From a virus, in the IMG/VR virus record IMGVR_UViG_3300030104_000399, positions 1-27,739 of that record: a stretch of DNA of 27,739 bases; one strand, given 5' to 3'. The notes beneath the pieces were generated by a model that was not told the origin of the DNA, did not search any database, and saw only the letters and a list, made by a program, of their open reading frames with translations. Positions 1 to 6,882 of the stretch are shown in pieces; the stretch's first letter is position 1; each line of letters starts with the position of its first letter. Made by a program: the position numbers and the translations under genes.

Positions 1-1
1 C

Positions 2-88
2 CAAGAGGCTAACGATATAATCTATATATTGAAAGAAAACGACAACCCAATAGACCCAAGAGAACAATTTAATAGAATGTTTAAATGA
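2..88 (+). CDS. C-terminal end of an unidentified protein, cut by the window edge
   Basis: An open frame runs from base 2 to the TGA at 86-88 and encodes the last 28 residues of a protein, ending PREQFNRMFK. The stop overlaps the next start as ATGA, the junction used throughout this genome, which supports it as a real gene end. Too little is left to name a family. The following replication genes suggest it belongs to the same early operon. Confidence 0.6.
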   Translation, partial: QEANDIIYILKENDNPIDPREQFNRMFK

Positions 89-303
89 TAGTGAAAAACA
101 ATAGTCAAAAACTGCACAATTTCAAAGCGTGGTCAGGTGCAGTTGACACAAAACAAACAATACTAGACCACCACAAATCAGAAGACTTTGAGTTCTTAAT
201 TGATGAGTTATTTCCTGAAGGATTAACCGATACTCAATTAAATGACTTATTATGGTTTGAAGAAGAATGGATTTATAAACAATTAAATATTAAAAATCAG
301 TAA
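85..303 (+). CDS. Small acidic hypothetical protein (72 aa)
   Basis: I do not recognise this gene. The protein is rich in Asp and Glu, with a C-terminal half that looks helical (FPEGLTDTQLNDLLWFEEEW). It has no membrane segment and no Cys cluster. The start overlaps the stop of the preceding gene as ATGA, and the DUF3127-like gene follows after 2 bases, so it is translated within the early replication operon. A role in DNA metabolism is only guessed from neighbours. Confidence 0.7.
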   Translation: MIVKNNSQKLHNFKAWSGAVDTKQTILDHHKSEDFEFLIDELFPEGLTDTQLNDLLWFEEEWIYKQLNIKNQ

Positions 304-305
304 TT

Positions 306-647
306 ATGAAAGTAACAGGTAAGTTAGTTAATGTGTTAAATACACAAAACGGAAAAAGCACAAACGGAAAAGAATGGGTAAAAAAAGATTTTGTTATTGA
401 AACAGACGCAAAATATAATCCTGAAATTTGTTTTACGCTTTTTGGAAAAGATAAAGTAAGTTTATTAGACGATTTTTCTATAGGTGATGAGTTAGAAGTG
501 TCTTACAACCTCTCTAGTCGTGAATATAAGGGCAAATACTATACTCAAGCACAAGCGTGGAAAATAGAAAAATTATCAACCCATGTTCCTGTTTATGCTG
601 ACAATTATTATCCATCAGGTGATGACGACATTGACCAACCATTTTAA
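306..647 (+). CDS. DUF3127-like OB-fold protein, probable single-stranded DNA-binding protein
   Basis: The 113-aa protein follows the DUF3127 pattern familiar from Bacteroidota: an N-terminal MKVTGKLVNVL strand, a conserved W-x-K-x-x-F-V-I-E-T segment near residues 24-33, and a SREYKGKYYTQAQAWKIE block near residues 71-88. It ends in DDDIDQPF, close to the acidic, hydrophobic-tipped tail that bacterial SSB proteins use to recruit partners. The likely role is coating single-stranded DNA during phage replication. Its place beside replication-initiation genes agrees. The family call is from memory of the pattern, and the SSB role is inferred from the fold and tail. Confidence 0.7.
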   Translation: MKVTGKLVNVLNTQNGKSTNGKEWVKKDFVIETDAKYNPEICFTLFGKDKVSLLDDFSIGDELEVSYNLSSREYKGKYYTQAQAWKIEKLSTHVPVYADNYYPSGDDDIDQPF

Positions 648-657
648 TTTAAGGAAC

Positions 658-1089
658 ATGGATATATCAAAAGAAATAAGGAAAATAAAGTATATAGTTG
701 AAGATACAGCCAATGTGCGTGGAGGTTCTATAGACAACAAAACTAGAAAAAGAGAAGTCGTTTTAGCTAGAATGGTGTTTGCTAATTTTTTGCAATTTGA
801 AGTAGGGTTAAAAGAAGAAACTATGACAAAATACTTGAAGCGTGATAGAAGTTCTTTTTACCACTATCAAAAAAGACACAATTTATATATGTCTAATGAA
901 AAAATATACCCTGAATACAACCACTTGTTTATGCAAGTAAAGTTGAGGTATTATACAGATGAAGAAAGGTTGTTTAGTGGGGTGCATGTAAACGAAAAAT
1001 TAGAATACTTATCAACTATAGATGAAAAATTAAATTCATTGTTAAGGGAAAAATCAATTTTGAAAAAGGAAATAGATATTTTGTCGTGA
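658..1089 (+). CDS. DnaA domain IV-like DNA-binding protein
   Basis: ATG at 658, 10 bases after the previous stop, gives 143 aa; an earlier in-frame ATG at 583 would overlap the OB-fold gene and is less likely. Residues 29-75 resemble the DNA-binding domain IV of DnaA. TRKREVVLARMVF matches the helix carrying the conserved A-R pair, and KRDRSSFYHYQ sits where DnaA has its GRDHSTVxHA signature. There is no AAA+ ATPase domain, so it cannot be a full initiator. It may bind DnaA-box-like sites in the phage origin, act as a regulator, or compete with host DnaA. The C-terminal third is charged and helical. Confidence 0.6.
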   Translation: MDISKEIRKIKYIVEDTANVRGGSIDNKTRKREVVLARMVFANFLQFEVGLKEETMTKYLKRDRSSFYHYQKRHNLYMSNEKIYPEYNHLFMQVKLRYYTDEERLFSGVHVNEKLEYLSTIDEKLNSLLREKSILKKEIDILS

Positions 1090-1697
1090 AAGGTTGGATA
1101 AAACTACATAGAAAGATTCTTGATAATGGCGTTTTTGCTGACGCAGAGTTGTTAAAGGTTTTTATATGGTGTATTTTAAAAGCTAACCGAGGTGAAAACG
1201 ACAAGAATGTTTATGGTGCGGTAATAAAGCAAGGTCAATTTTTAACAGGCAGGGTAAGTGCATCAGAGGAATTATATATAAAACCCTCTACTGTCCACGA
1301 TAGGTTAAAGAGATTACAACGAATGAAATATATTAAGTTAAAGTCTACTAACCGATACACGATAGTTACTGTTTTAAAGTTTGCACAATACCAAATAGGT
1401 GAGGAAAAGCCTGTCAGAGCCATTGAGAAGCGTTTTAGCGACTTCTTTGATGAGGTCTGGGGGTTTGTGTCAGAATACAATGACGAGGTCTTAAATAGCT
1501 TTATTTCATATTGGACTGAAAAGAACAAATCAAAAACCAAAATGCGATTTGAGTTGCAAAAAACTTGGGATACAAAACGCAGGTTAGCAAATTGGAACAA
1601 CAACAACAAAAAGTTTAGCAACAAAACTGAAACAAGCAAGGTTGAACAGCAAATAAGCAATTGGCAGGAAGCCAGAAATATGATAAACAATGGATAA
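1086..1697 (+). CDS. Winged-helix phage replication initiation (replisome organiser-like) protein
   Basis: The protein has 203 aa with a GTG start whose GTGA overlaps the previous stop. The N-terminus GWIKLHRKILDNGVFADAEL and the following SEELYIKPSTVHDRLKRLQR helix-turn-helix (about residues 58-78) match the winged-helix domain of phage replisome organisers and DnaD-like initiators that bind the origin. The C-terminal part (about residues 130-200) carries the FISYWTEKNKSKTKMRFE segment followed by WDTKRRLANW, typical of this phage family, and ends in a basic, Asn-rich linker. It probably recruits the helicase loader encoded next. The winged helix is clear; the partner is inferred. Confidence 0.7.
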   Translation: MKGWIKLHRKILDNGVFADAELLKVFIWCILKANRGENDKNVYGAVIKQGQFLTGRVSASEELYIKPSTVHDRLKRLQRMKYIKLKSTNRYTIVTVLKFAQYQIGEEKPVRAIEKRFSDFFDEVWGFVSEYNDEVLNSFISYWTEKNKSKTKMRFELQKTWDTKRRLANWNNNNKKFSNKTETSKVEQQISNWQEARNMINNG

Positions 1698-2085
1698 GAG
1701 CAAACAAATTTGGTATAGGTTTAAGTCAGACCAAAAGCAATTGAAGTTAGATTGCGTTGATATTCTTGGAAAGTGTTATGTTATGATAGGTCAAAAACCT
1801 GATAGTCAGCAAATAGTTATGATGGCTCAATTATTGTATGATGATTTGATTAACAGATACAGCAGAATGGAAATAGATGAAGTTAAATTTGCCCTAGAAG
1901 AAGGTATAAGAAACGCGGGCACATCTTGTTTTATCAATGTAAATTCTTGGAACGAATGGTTAAAAACCCATCGCAAATCAGAAGAATTAAAAAGGCAGCA
2001 ACGCTTGATAACTGATTACCAAAAACACGAGCAATCACAAAAGAGAATAAGTTTAACAATAAATAAAGCAAAAAAACTAAAATGA
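1690..2085 (+). CDS. Hypothetical replication-associated protein, possible helicase loader
   Basis: The 131-aa protein is mostly helical. A central block, KPDSQQIVMMAQLLYDDL then EVKFALEEGIRNAG, is followed by INVNSWNEWLKTHR and a basic C-terminal tail. It overlaps the end of the initiator gene by 8 bases, the position where many phages encode a helicase loader such as lambda P or a DnaC-like protein. No Walker motifs are visible, so it is not a DnaC-type ATPase. The replication link rests on position and general look only; I cannot assign a family. Confidence 0.6.
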   Translation: MDKSKQIWYRFKSDQKQLKLDCVDILGKCYVMIGQKPDSQQIVMMAQLLYDDLINRYSRMEIDEVKFALEEGIRNAGTSCFINVNSWNEWLKTHRKSEELKRQQRLITDYQKHEQSQKRISLTINKAKKLK

Positions 2086-2336
2086 AAAAGGGAAATTTAA
2101 AATCAGAAACGATTAGGATATTGAAAGCAGTAACGCAACATTTAGAAGGTTGTGAAACTGATTATGACAATATGGACATGAAGTATTTATTAGCTGAAGC
2201 TAGAATGTATTATGAGTTGTATCTGTATAAAAAAGACAACGAAAATATAAAAGCAGAACAATTAGAAAAACTTATAGTCCCAAAATATGAGATAGGATTG
2301 AGAGCAAAATTACAAGAGTATTTAGATGAAGTATAG
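2082..2336 (+). CDS. Hypothetical helical protein (84 aa)
   Basis: The protein is not recognised. It is charged and predicted helical throughout, with a Tyr-rich middle (MYYELYLYKK). It starts in an ATGA overlap with the preceding gene and overlaps the next gene by 11 bases, so it is firmly inside the early operon. It has no signal peptide, Cys cluster or membrane segment. Confidence 0.6.
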   Translation: MKKGNLKSETIRILKAVTQHLEGCETDYDNMDMKYLLAEARMYYELYLYKKDNENIKAEQLEKLIVPKYEIGLRAKLQEYLDEV

Positions 2337-2547
2337 AGAAAAAAACACAGACACATTTATAGAGGTTAGGGGTGTTCTTAGTTTTCAATCACACGAAAGG
2401 CACACGCTTATAGTGTTTGAAGATTATGAAGAAAACACACACACGATAGAAATGCCGACTAATGAATTTCTAGAATGGTTCGATAAAAAAACAATTGAAC
2501 ACGCTTATAAAACTTATCTCAAACATTTAAAATCAAAATGTATATGA
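2326..2547 (+). CDS. Hypothetical protein (73 aa)
   Basis: The protein is not recognised. It begins inside the end of the previous gene. The first 45 residues alternate in a beta-strand pattern (TFIEVRGVLSF, HTLIVFEDYEE, THTIEMP) and the last 25 look helical (EFLEWFDKKTIEHAYKTYL). It probably folds as a small compact alpha/beta domain. Tight coupling to its neighbours is the only functional clue. Confidence 0.6.
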   Translation: MKYREKNTDTFIEVRGVLSFQSHERHTLIVFEDYEENTHTIEMPTNEFLEWFDKKTIEHAYKTYLKHLKSKCI

Positions 2548-2720
2548 AACCGATTTTAGCATTTTCAATAGTATTGTTAATTTTAGCAATCGCCTATGTT
2601 AGCTTGTATTTAATACCATTTCAACATAGGATTGAAAAAAAATACAAAGAGTATCAAACTAGATTAAATAATTTAAAAATTGATGAAAATGAAACTAAAT
2701 CAGAAACAAAAAGTAATTAG
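2544..2720 (+). CDS. Small single-pass membrane protein
   Basis: The 58-aa protein has one strongly hydrophobic segment at about residues 3-22 (ILAFSIVLLILAIAYVSLYL) followed by a charged Lys/Glu-rich helix. I chose ATG 2544 because it forms the ATGA overlap used elsewhere; ATG 2538, two codons earlier, is also possible. The likely topology is an N-terminal membrane anchor with a cytoplasmic tail. Its presence in the early operon rather than the lysis block argues against a holin. The function is unknown. Confidence 0.55.
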   Translation: MKPILAFSIVLLILAIAYVSLYLIPFQHRIEKKYKEYQTRLNNLKIDENETKSETKSN

Positions 2721-2919
2721 ACATTTAGAAACTTATGGCAGCATAACACCATTAGACGCCTTTAGGGATTATGGAATTATGAGGTTAGCAGCAGTTATAT
2801 TTAACCTAAAAGAAGATGGTTACAATATAGACAGCGAGATGACAACTAGCACTAATAGGTTTGGCGAAAAGGTTAATTTTGCTAAATACACAGCAAATGA
2901 GCAAGAAAAAGTTAGCTAA
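2689..2919 (+). CDS. Small helix-turn-helix protein
   Basis: The protein has about 76 aa. MKLNQKQKVIRHLETYGSIT followed by DAFRDYGIMRLAAVIFNLKE matches the small helix-turn-helix domain common in phages, in which a KVIRHLETYGSIT helix precedes the recognition region and a D-G-Y-x-I wing. ATG 2683 and TTG 2680 are alternative starts; I chose 2689 because the recognised domain begins there. It overlaps both neighbours, and its last bases hold the start of the NinG-like gene. It could be a regulator or a DNA-binding accessory protein. Its target is unknown. Confidence 0.6.
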   Translation: MKLNQKQKVIRHLETYGSITPLDAFRDYGIMRLAAVIFNLKEDGYNIDSEMTTSTNRFGEKVNFAKYTANEQEKVS

Positions 2920-3283
2920 AAAATTAGACGCAGTATTCAGTAGATACATTCGTTGGTATTATGCAGACCACACAGGGTATGTAGAGTGCTACACTTGTGG
3001 TGTTCAGAAACCTGTTAAAGAAATGCAATGTGGTCACTTTCAATCTAGGCGACACTACGCTACAAGGTGGAAGGAAGACAATTGCCGACCACAATGTGTA
3101 AAGTGCAACATGTTTGAACAAGGGCAACAATACATATTTGGACAAAAATTGATTAGTGATTTAGGCGAAGAAGCAGTAGATGATTTGATAAAACTATCAA
3201 GAACAACTATCAAAACCACAGAGGAAGAATACAAGGTTCTTATAGATTACTACACCCTAAAACTGAAAGAGTTAACAATGTAA
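2897..3283 (+). CDS. ninG: NinG/Rap-like recombination endonuclease
   Basis: The protein has 128 aa from ATG 2897; an upstream in-frame TTG at 2861 would add residues with no family resemblance. The pattern C31-x2-C34, then QCGHFQSRRHYATRW (residues 44-58) and NCRPQCVKCN (62-71), is the zinc-binding, HNH-like core of lambda NinG (Rap), a structure-specific endonuclease that resolves recombination intermediates. All the expected Cys and His positions are present, so it looks intact. It closes the early replication block, fitting a role in phage recombination. The call is confident at family level. Confidence 0.85.
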   Translation: MSKKKLAKKLDAVFSRYIRWYYADHTGYVECYTCGVQKPVKEMQCGHFQSRRHYATRWKEDNCRPQCVKCNMFEQGQQYIFGQKLISDLGEEAVDDLIKLSRTTIKTTEEEYKVLIDYYTLKLKELTM

Positions 3284-3343
3284 TGTTCATAAGTTTTCCA
3301 TAAATAATTAGAATATAACTTGCGTATGTCGTAAAATTGTCCT

Positions 3344-3868
3344 GTGAATTTAACAGAACGAGAATACAACAAGTTACTTGACATAGCTAAAAACATATGC
3401 AAGACCGAGTTCTGCGAAGACCTGTTGCACGAAGCATTATATGTGTGCTTAAAATACCCAAAAGAAAAAATGGAGTTTATCATAAAAGATGGTAAGCTCT
3501 TTTTTTTTGTAGCTAGAATTATGGCTAATATGTATCATAGTAAAACTAGCACATATTACTACAAGATAGCTAGGTTTTACGACAAGCACACACTACAAGA
3601 TTGCACGAAAATGTCAAAGTTTATATTTACTAATGACAAGCAACAGCAAGAAAACATTGAACTGATAGAGAGTTTGTTAGATAATTTACATTGGTATGAC
3701 AGGGAGTTGTTTAAATTGTATTTTTTCGGTGAGTTAGACGGAAACAAATATACCTTACAATCTTTAGCAGATAAAACAGGTATAAGTAGAAGAAGTATTT
3801 TCACAACAATAAAAAATGTGAAAACTTATATAAAGAATAGAATAAATGAAGCTGAAAGAACTGCTTAA
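3344..3868 (+). CDS. Phage sigma-70-like RNA polymerase sigma factor
   Basis: The 174-aa protein uses a GTG start after a 60-base gap. Residues 25-78 resemble sigma region 2: CEDLLHEAL followed by an aromatic helix FFFVARIMANMY and STYYYKI. Residues 119-166 resemble region 4: DRELFKLYFFGE, then TLQSLADKTGISRRSIFTTI as the helix-turn-helix that would contact a -35 element. The linker is short, as in small ECF-type and Bacteroidota phage sigma factors. It probably redirects host RNA polymerase to phage promoters. The four-copy bipartite motif described elsewhere is its best candidate target. The family call is good, the target an inference. Confidence 0.75.
   Translation: MNLTEREYNKLLDIAKNICKTEFCEDLLHEALYVCLKYPKEKMEFIIKDGKLFFFVARIMANMYHSKTSTYYYKIARFYDKHTLQDCTKMSKFIFTNDKQQQENIELIESLLDNLHWYDRELFKLYFFGELDGNKYTLQSLADKTGISRRSIFTTIKNVKTYIKNRINEAERTA
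3603..3632 (+). promoter_or_regulatory. Copy 1 of the bipartite promoter-like motif, inside the sigma gene
   Basis: GCACGAAA at 3603-3610, an 11-base spacer and TATATTTACTA at 3622-3632 repeat the arrangement seen at 8592, 18401 and 21168. This copy lies within the sigma coding region, about 215 bases before the next gene start, so it could drive the genes from 3846 to the terminase. The upstream box is the most divergent of the four. It may be a coincidence of AT-rich coding sequence. Confidence 0.35.
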
Positions 3869-4076
3869 ATATGCTGACTATGAAATAGAGGGTATTGAGT
3901 TTTACAATGAGTATGGTCAGTTAGAGTATTGTGTTAATTTGTGGGAATGTGAATTAGATGATATAGATGTTGTTTACGGAAGGTGGTTTGAACCTTATGG
4001 AATAATAAAAATAAAGAGATATGAAAAAACCCAATCTAATGGTAAAAGCATACAACCTCCTGAAAGCAAGTTATAA
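3846..4076 (+). CDS. Hypothetical acidic protein (76 aa)
   Basis: The protein is not recognised. It is acidic and aromatic in the first 55 residues (EIEGIEFYNEYGQLEY, ELDDIDVVYGRWFEPYG), with alternating strands, and ends in a short polar tail. It overlaps the sigma gene by 23 bases and the zinc-ribbon gene by 56 bases in another frame, so its last 18 codons double as coding sequence for the next gene. It has no membrane segment. Confidence 0.55.
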   Translation: MKLKELLKYADYEIEGIEFYNEYGQLEYCVNLWECELDDIDVVYGRWFEPYGIIKIKRYEKTQSNGKSIQPPESKL

Positions 4077-4257
4077 AAGGAGTGTTAGTGGTTTCAATGA
4101 CGTGGACGAGGCTACCTTTTATGACAGGGTGCACACTTGCACTAGGTGTGATAAATTTGATTATGTTGAATATGAATGCACAGTGTGTGGCTGCCCAATA
4201 GAAACAAAGGCAAAATGGGAAACGGAAAGATGCCCTAAAGGAAAATGGAATGAATAA
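4021..4257 (+). CDS. Small zinc-ribbon protein
   Basis: The 78-aa protein has CTRC and CTVCGCP motifs in its C-terminal half plus a later Cys in ERCPKGKW. This is a four-cysteine zinc-ribbon layout often seen in small Bacteroidota phage proteins. The N-terminal 35 residues are basic and helical. It probably binds one zinc ion and may contact nucleic acid or another protein. It is co-transcribed with the sigma gene, so a transcriptional accessory role is possible but unproven. Confidence 0.65.
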   Translation: MKKPNLMVKAYNLLKASYKRSVSGFNDVDEATFYDRVHTCTRCDKFDYVEYECTVCGCPIETKAKWETERCPKGKWNE

Positions 4258-4269
4258 TATAATAGTAAT

Positions 4270-4512
4270 ATGGCCAAGCTAACAAAAGAACAAAAAGAAA
4301 AAGTAGCATACATTTGGGAAGGTATCCAAACAGGACAAGCTACAAGTCATCACTACAAGGTAGAGATGATAAAGTTTTATAACGAAATGAATAACACAAG
4401 ATACAAATACACTACCAATTGCAGTAGTTGTTTAAACAATATGTATTTATATTTTGAAAACCTAGTAAAGGCAAAACCTAAAAAAACAAAAAAGAATGGA
4501 AGGAAAAAGTAA
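4270..4512 (+). CDS. Hypothetical basic protein (80 aa)
   Basis: The protein is not recognised. It is helical and basic, with one CSSC pair near residue 55 and a very Lys-rich C-terminus (KAKPKKTKKNGRKK) likely to bind nucleic acid. A C-x2-C pair alone is not enough for a zinc site. Its 3' end overlaps the next gene by 17 bases, in keeping with translational coupling. Confidence 0.6.
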   Translation: MAKLTKEQKEKVAYIWEGIQTGQATSHHYKVEMIKFYNEMNNTRYKYTTNCSSCLNNMYLYFENLVKAKPKKTKKNGRKK

Positions 4513-4771
4513 GTATTATTATGATAGCTGTAGGAATAAAGAATGTGAAAACGAATGCGACAATGATTGCAAAATTCCTGCCTATTATGTAGGTAAAAAA
4601 GGTATGATGGCAAAAGATGTTTGTTGGGAGTTTGATTTATCTTACAACATAGGAACAGCAGTCACATATTTATTAAGGTGTAAACGCAAACACGAAACCC
4701 CAACAAATTGTTTAAAGAAAGCAATTGCACATATAGAGTTTGAAATAAATAATATAGAAAATGAAAGTTAA
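4496..4771 (+). CDS. DUF3310-like protein with Cys-rich N-terminus
   Basis: The protein has 91 aa. Residues 42-88 follow the DUF3310 pattern: a short acidic segment, then FDLSYNIGTAVTYLLRCKRK and the helix NCLKKAIAHIEFEI. DUF3310 is widespread in phages and related to T7 gp1.7, which is linked to nucleotide phosphorylation. The first 30 residues carry five Cys (CRNKECENECDNDC region), an addition that may bind metal. A nucleotide-metabolism role would suit its position just before the DNA modification genes. The enzyme activity is not shown by the sequence. Confidence 0.6.
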   Translation: MEGKSKYYYDSCRNKECENECDNDCKIPAYYVGKKGMMAKDVCWEFDLSYNIGTAVTYLLRCKRKHETPTNCLKKAIAHIEFEINNIENES

Positions 4772-5360
4772 GTTAGTAAAAAGGGATAGTATAAAAATTA
4801 ACCCAAACAACCCAAGAATAATAAAAGACAATAAGTTCAAGAAACTTATAAAAAGTGTAGAGGAATTGCCACAAATGTTAGAGATGCGACCAATAATCGT
4901 AGATGAAGATATGGTTATCCTCGGTGGAAATATGCGTTACCAAGCGTGTGTCCGAGCAGGAATAGTTGAAGTCCCTATAATTCAATACACCAGAAAAGAA
5001 CACGAGAAAACTAAAACAGCAGAAAGCTACGAAGAAACCTGTAGAGAGATTGTTATTAAAGACAATGTAGGGTTCGGTGAATGGGATTGGGATATACTAG
5101 GCAACGAATGGGATAATGTAAAGTTAGGTCAATGGGGTTTAGATGTTTGGCAACCTGAACAAGATGTAGATTACTCTATACTTGACGACCTAGATTTAGG
5201 TGGCGAACTGCACGAAAAAGAAACAGGAGTAAAGAGAGCTATACAGATTGAGTTTGACGGAGAACACTATGAAGAAGCGAACACGCTAATAAACAAAGCA
5301 AGGTCTGAAGGCAAAAATGTAGGACTAATTGTATTAACAGCTATACGCAATAACCAATGA
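4761..5360 (+). CDS. ParB/sulfiredoxin-fold protein of the DNA modification cassette
   Basis: The protein has 199 aa. Residues 5-75 form a ParB-like N-terminal domain: INPNNPRIIKDNKFKKLI, the RPIIVDEDMVILGGNMRYQA segment (GGNMRYQA in the place of the ParB GERR box) and a following helix. The middle has the IIKDNVGFGEWDWDILGNEW block seen in phage ParB-methyltransferase proteins, but no methyltransferase domain follows. Instead a short C-terminal domain (KRAIQIEFDGEHYEEANTLI) ends the protein. The next gene overlaps by 4 bases. It may guide or regulate base modification; partition is unlikely without ParA. Confidence 0.75.
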   Translation: MKVKLVKRDSIKINPNNPRIIKDNKFKKLIKSVEELPQMLEMRPIIVDEDMVILGGNMRYQACVRAGIVEVPIIQYTRKEHEKTKTAESYEETCREIVIKDNVGFGEWDWDILGNEWDNVKLGQWGLDVWQPEQDVDYSILDDLDLGGELHEKETGVKRAIQIEFDGEHYEEANTLINKARSEGKNVGLIVLTAIRNNQ

Positions 5361-6082
5361 TTTGTTACATACCAACAAAAGGAAGACCAAAAACTAATAC
5401 ATATAAATTATTTGAAAATGTTGGTATTGAGGTGTTGCACTTTGTAGAACCACAGGAATATGAAAGCTACAATGTTCCAAACAAAATAAACATAAAGGAA
5501 AACGACAAAGGCATAACCTATGTTAGAAACTATATGTTGAACTACGCAAGAGAAAACAATCACGATTGGATAATTATTTGTGATGATGATGTGAGAGCGT
5601 TTGGGGTTTATAACGGAAAGACTGTAACAAAAGACGCTGGTATTTGGAAAGAAATAAAAAAGGCAGCAGAGAAATTGCCATTTGAGTTGATAGGAATAAA
5701 CTACACGCAACACGCTTGGCACGAAAAAACAAGTTATTCAATAAACAAAAAATTTGCAGAGGTTTGTGTTCTTATGAATGTTGCCAAGATAGATTGGAAC
5801 TACACAGACAACACAAAAGAAGACAGGGATTTTCAATTACAAACAATACAAAATGGACATGGCGTTCTAAGGTTTAACCATTATTGGTTCTCCTGTCCTG
5901 ATGTAGGAACAAACAAAGGAGGGTTACACGACTTATACAAAGCGAAGAAAGATAAACTATGGGCAGAAAACCTAGTTAAGAAATGGCACCCCTACGCAAA
6001 ATTAGTTAGGAAGAAAGATAGGATAGACGCAAAGATTGACATTAAGGGTTACGCATTAAGTTTAAATAAAACAGTAAAATGA
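5357..6082 (+). CDS. TET-associated glycosyltransferase-like protein (GT-A fold)
   Basis: The protein has 241 aa. The N-terminus ICYIPTKGRPKT, the metal-binding cluster CDDDV at residues 75-79 and KEDRDF at 154-159 fit a GT-A glycosyltransferase. The overall pattern matches the TET-associated glycosyltransferase group related to the GREB1 C-terminal domain. Such enzymes are proposed to add sugar to hydroxymethylated bases made by a TET/JBP dioxygenase, and exactly that enzyme is encoded next with a 4-base overlap. The donor sugar cannot be read from sequence. All expected acidic motifs are present. Confidence 0.8.
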   Translation: MICYIPTKGRPKTNTYKLFENVGIEVLHFVEPQEYESYNVPNKINIKENDKGITYVRNYMLNYARENNHDWIIICDDDVRAFGVYNGKTVTKDAGIWKEIKKAAEKLPFELIGINYTQHAWHEKTSYSINKKFAEVCVLMNVAKIDWNYTDNTKEDRDFQLQTIQNGHGVLRFNHYWFSCPDVGTNKGGLHDLYKAKKDKLWAENLVKKWHPYAKLVRKKDRIDAKIDIKGYALSLNKTVK

Positions 6083-6882
6083 AAACAATAGAACTACAAG
6101 AAGTAAAACACAAAGTTAAAGTGGGTGACGAATGCCCTTATTATGAACCAACAATTAAACAAGATTGTTTGTTGCAGAACAACGGAGAGGTAATTGGCTT
6201 TTACATTAACGATATAGACAACTACAACGAAAAGCTAGGAAAGTTGCTTAAAATCGCTAATAAAGAGTTTAGAAGCGACAATGTGCCTAAAGCTACAATG
6301 GTAAGAAGTGCGGCAGTAATGAAAGGTTATAAGGAAACAGGTAAACGAGGCGAAGAAGATTTAGTGGAACAATACTCTACTATATTAGGAAGTGTGGCAC
6401 CTAGACCGCATATGCGTAGACCTTACCCAAACATATCATCAGTTCATAGGGATAAAAAGGCACAAACATTTATTAAAGCAATGTGGGGTTGTTGTGTTGA
6501 AGCAGAAAAAATAATCAAAGAACTAACACCGCACATACACCAAAGGCAAACGGAATTGTTTGAAGACATAAAAAAAGAATGGAGATTCGGCAATATGTTT
6601 ACTAGCAGTATTTCTAACTTCAATATAGCAGCAGGTTTTCATAGAGATACAGGAAATCTAGAAGGAACAGTAAATGTTATATTAACTAAAAGGAATAACG
6701 CTAATGGCGGTTGCTTGAATGTTCCTGATTACAACGCAACATTTGAACAAGCTGACAATTCAATGTTGGTTTATCCTGCATGGAGAAACGTGCATGGAGT
6801 AACACCAATAAAACCAATAAGCAAAGACGGATACAGAAATAGTTTAATCTTCTATCCACTAAAAGCGTTCAAGGGAATATAA
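6079..6882 (+). CDS. TET/JBP-family 2-oxoglutarate/Fe(II) DNA base dioxygenase
   Basis: The protein has 267 aa. The double-stranded beta-helix core lies at about residues 165-262. The iron ligands are H188 and D190 in GFHRDTGN and H239 in RNVHGVTP, and R253 in GYRNSLIFY is the expected 2-oxoglutarate-binding arginine. The spacing fits TET/JBP enzymes, which oxidise 5-methylpyrimidines to hydroxymethyl forms. The preceding glycosyltransferase would then modify the product. No cytosine C5 methyltransferase is in the window, so the methylated substrate must come from a gene outside it, from the host, or from thymine. It ends with a TAATG overlap into the small terminase. Confidence 0.85.
   Translation: MKTIELQEVKHKVKVGDECPYYEPTIKQDCLLQNNGEVIGFYINDIDNYNEKLGKLLKIANKEFRSDNVPKATMVRSAAVMKGYKETGKRGEEDLVEQYSTILGSVAPRPHMRRPYPNISSVHRDKKAQTFIKAMWGCCVEAEKIIKELTPHIHQRQTELFEDIKKEWRFGNMFTSSISNFNIAAGFHRDTGNLEGTVNVILTKRNNANGGCLNVPDYNATFEQADNSMLVYPAWRNVHGVTPIKPISKDGYRNSLIFYPLKAFKGI

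Noticed and set aside
3284-3343. Possible host-type promoter before the sigma gene
   Set aside because: The only candidate -7 box, TAACTTGC, differs from TAnnTTTG at two fixed positions and no TTG lies at the right distance. The gap may still hold a promoter but I cannot point to it.
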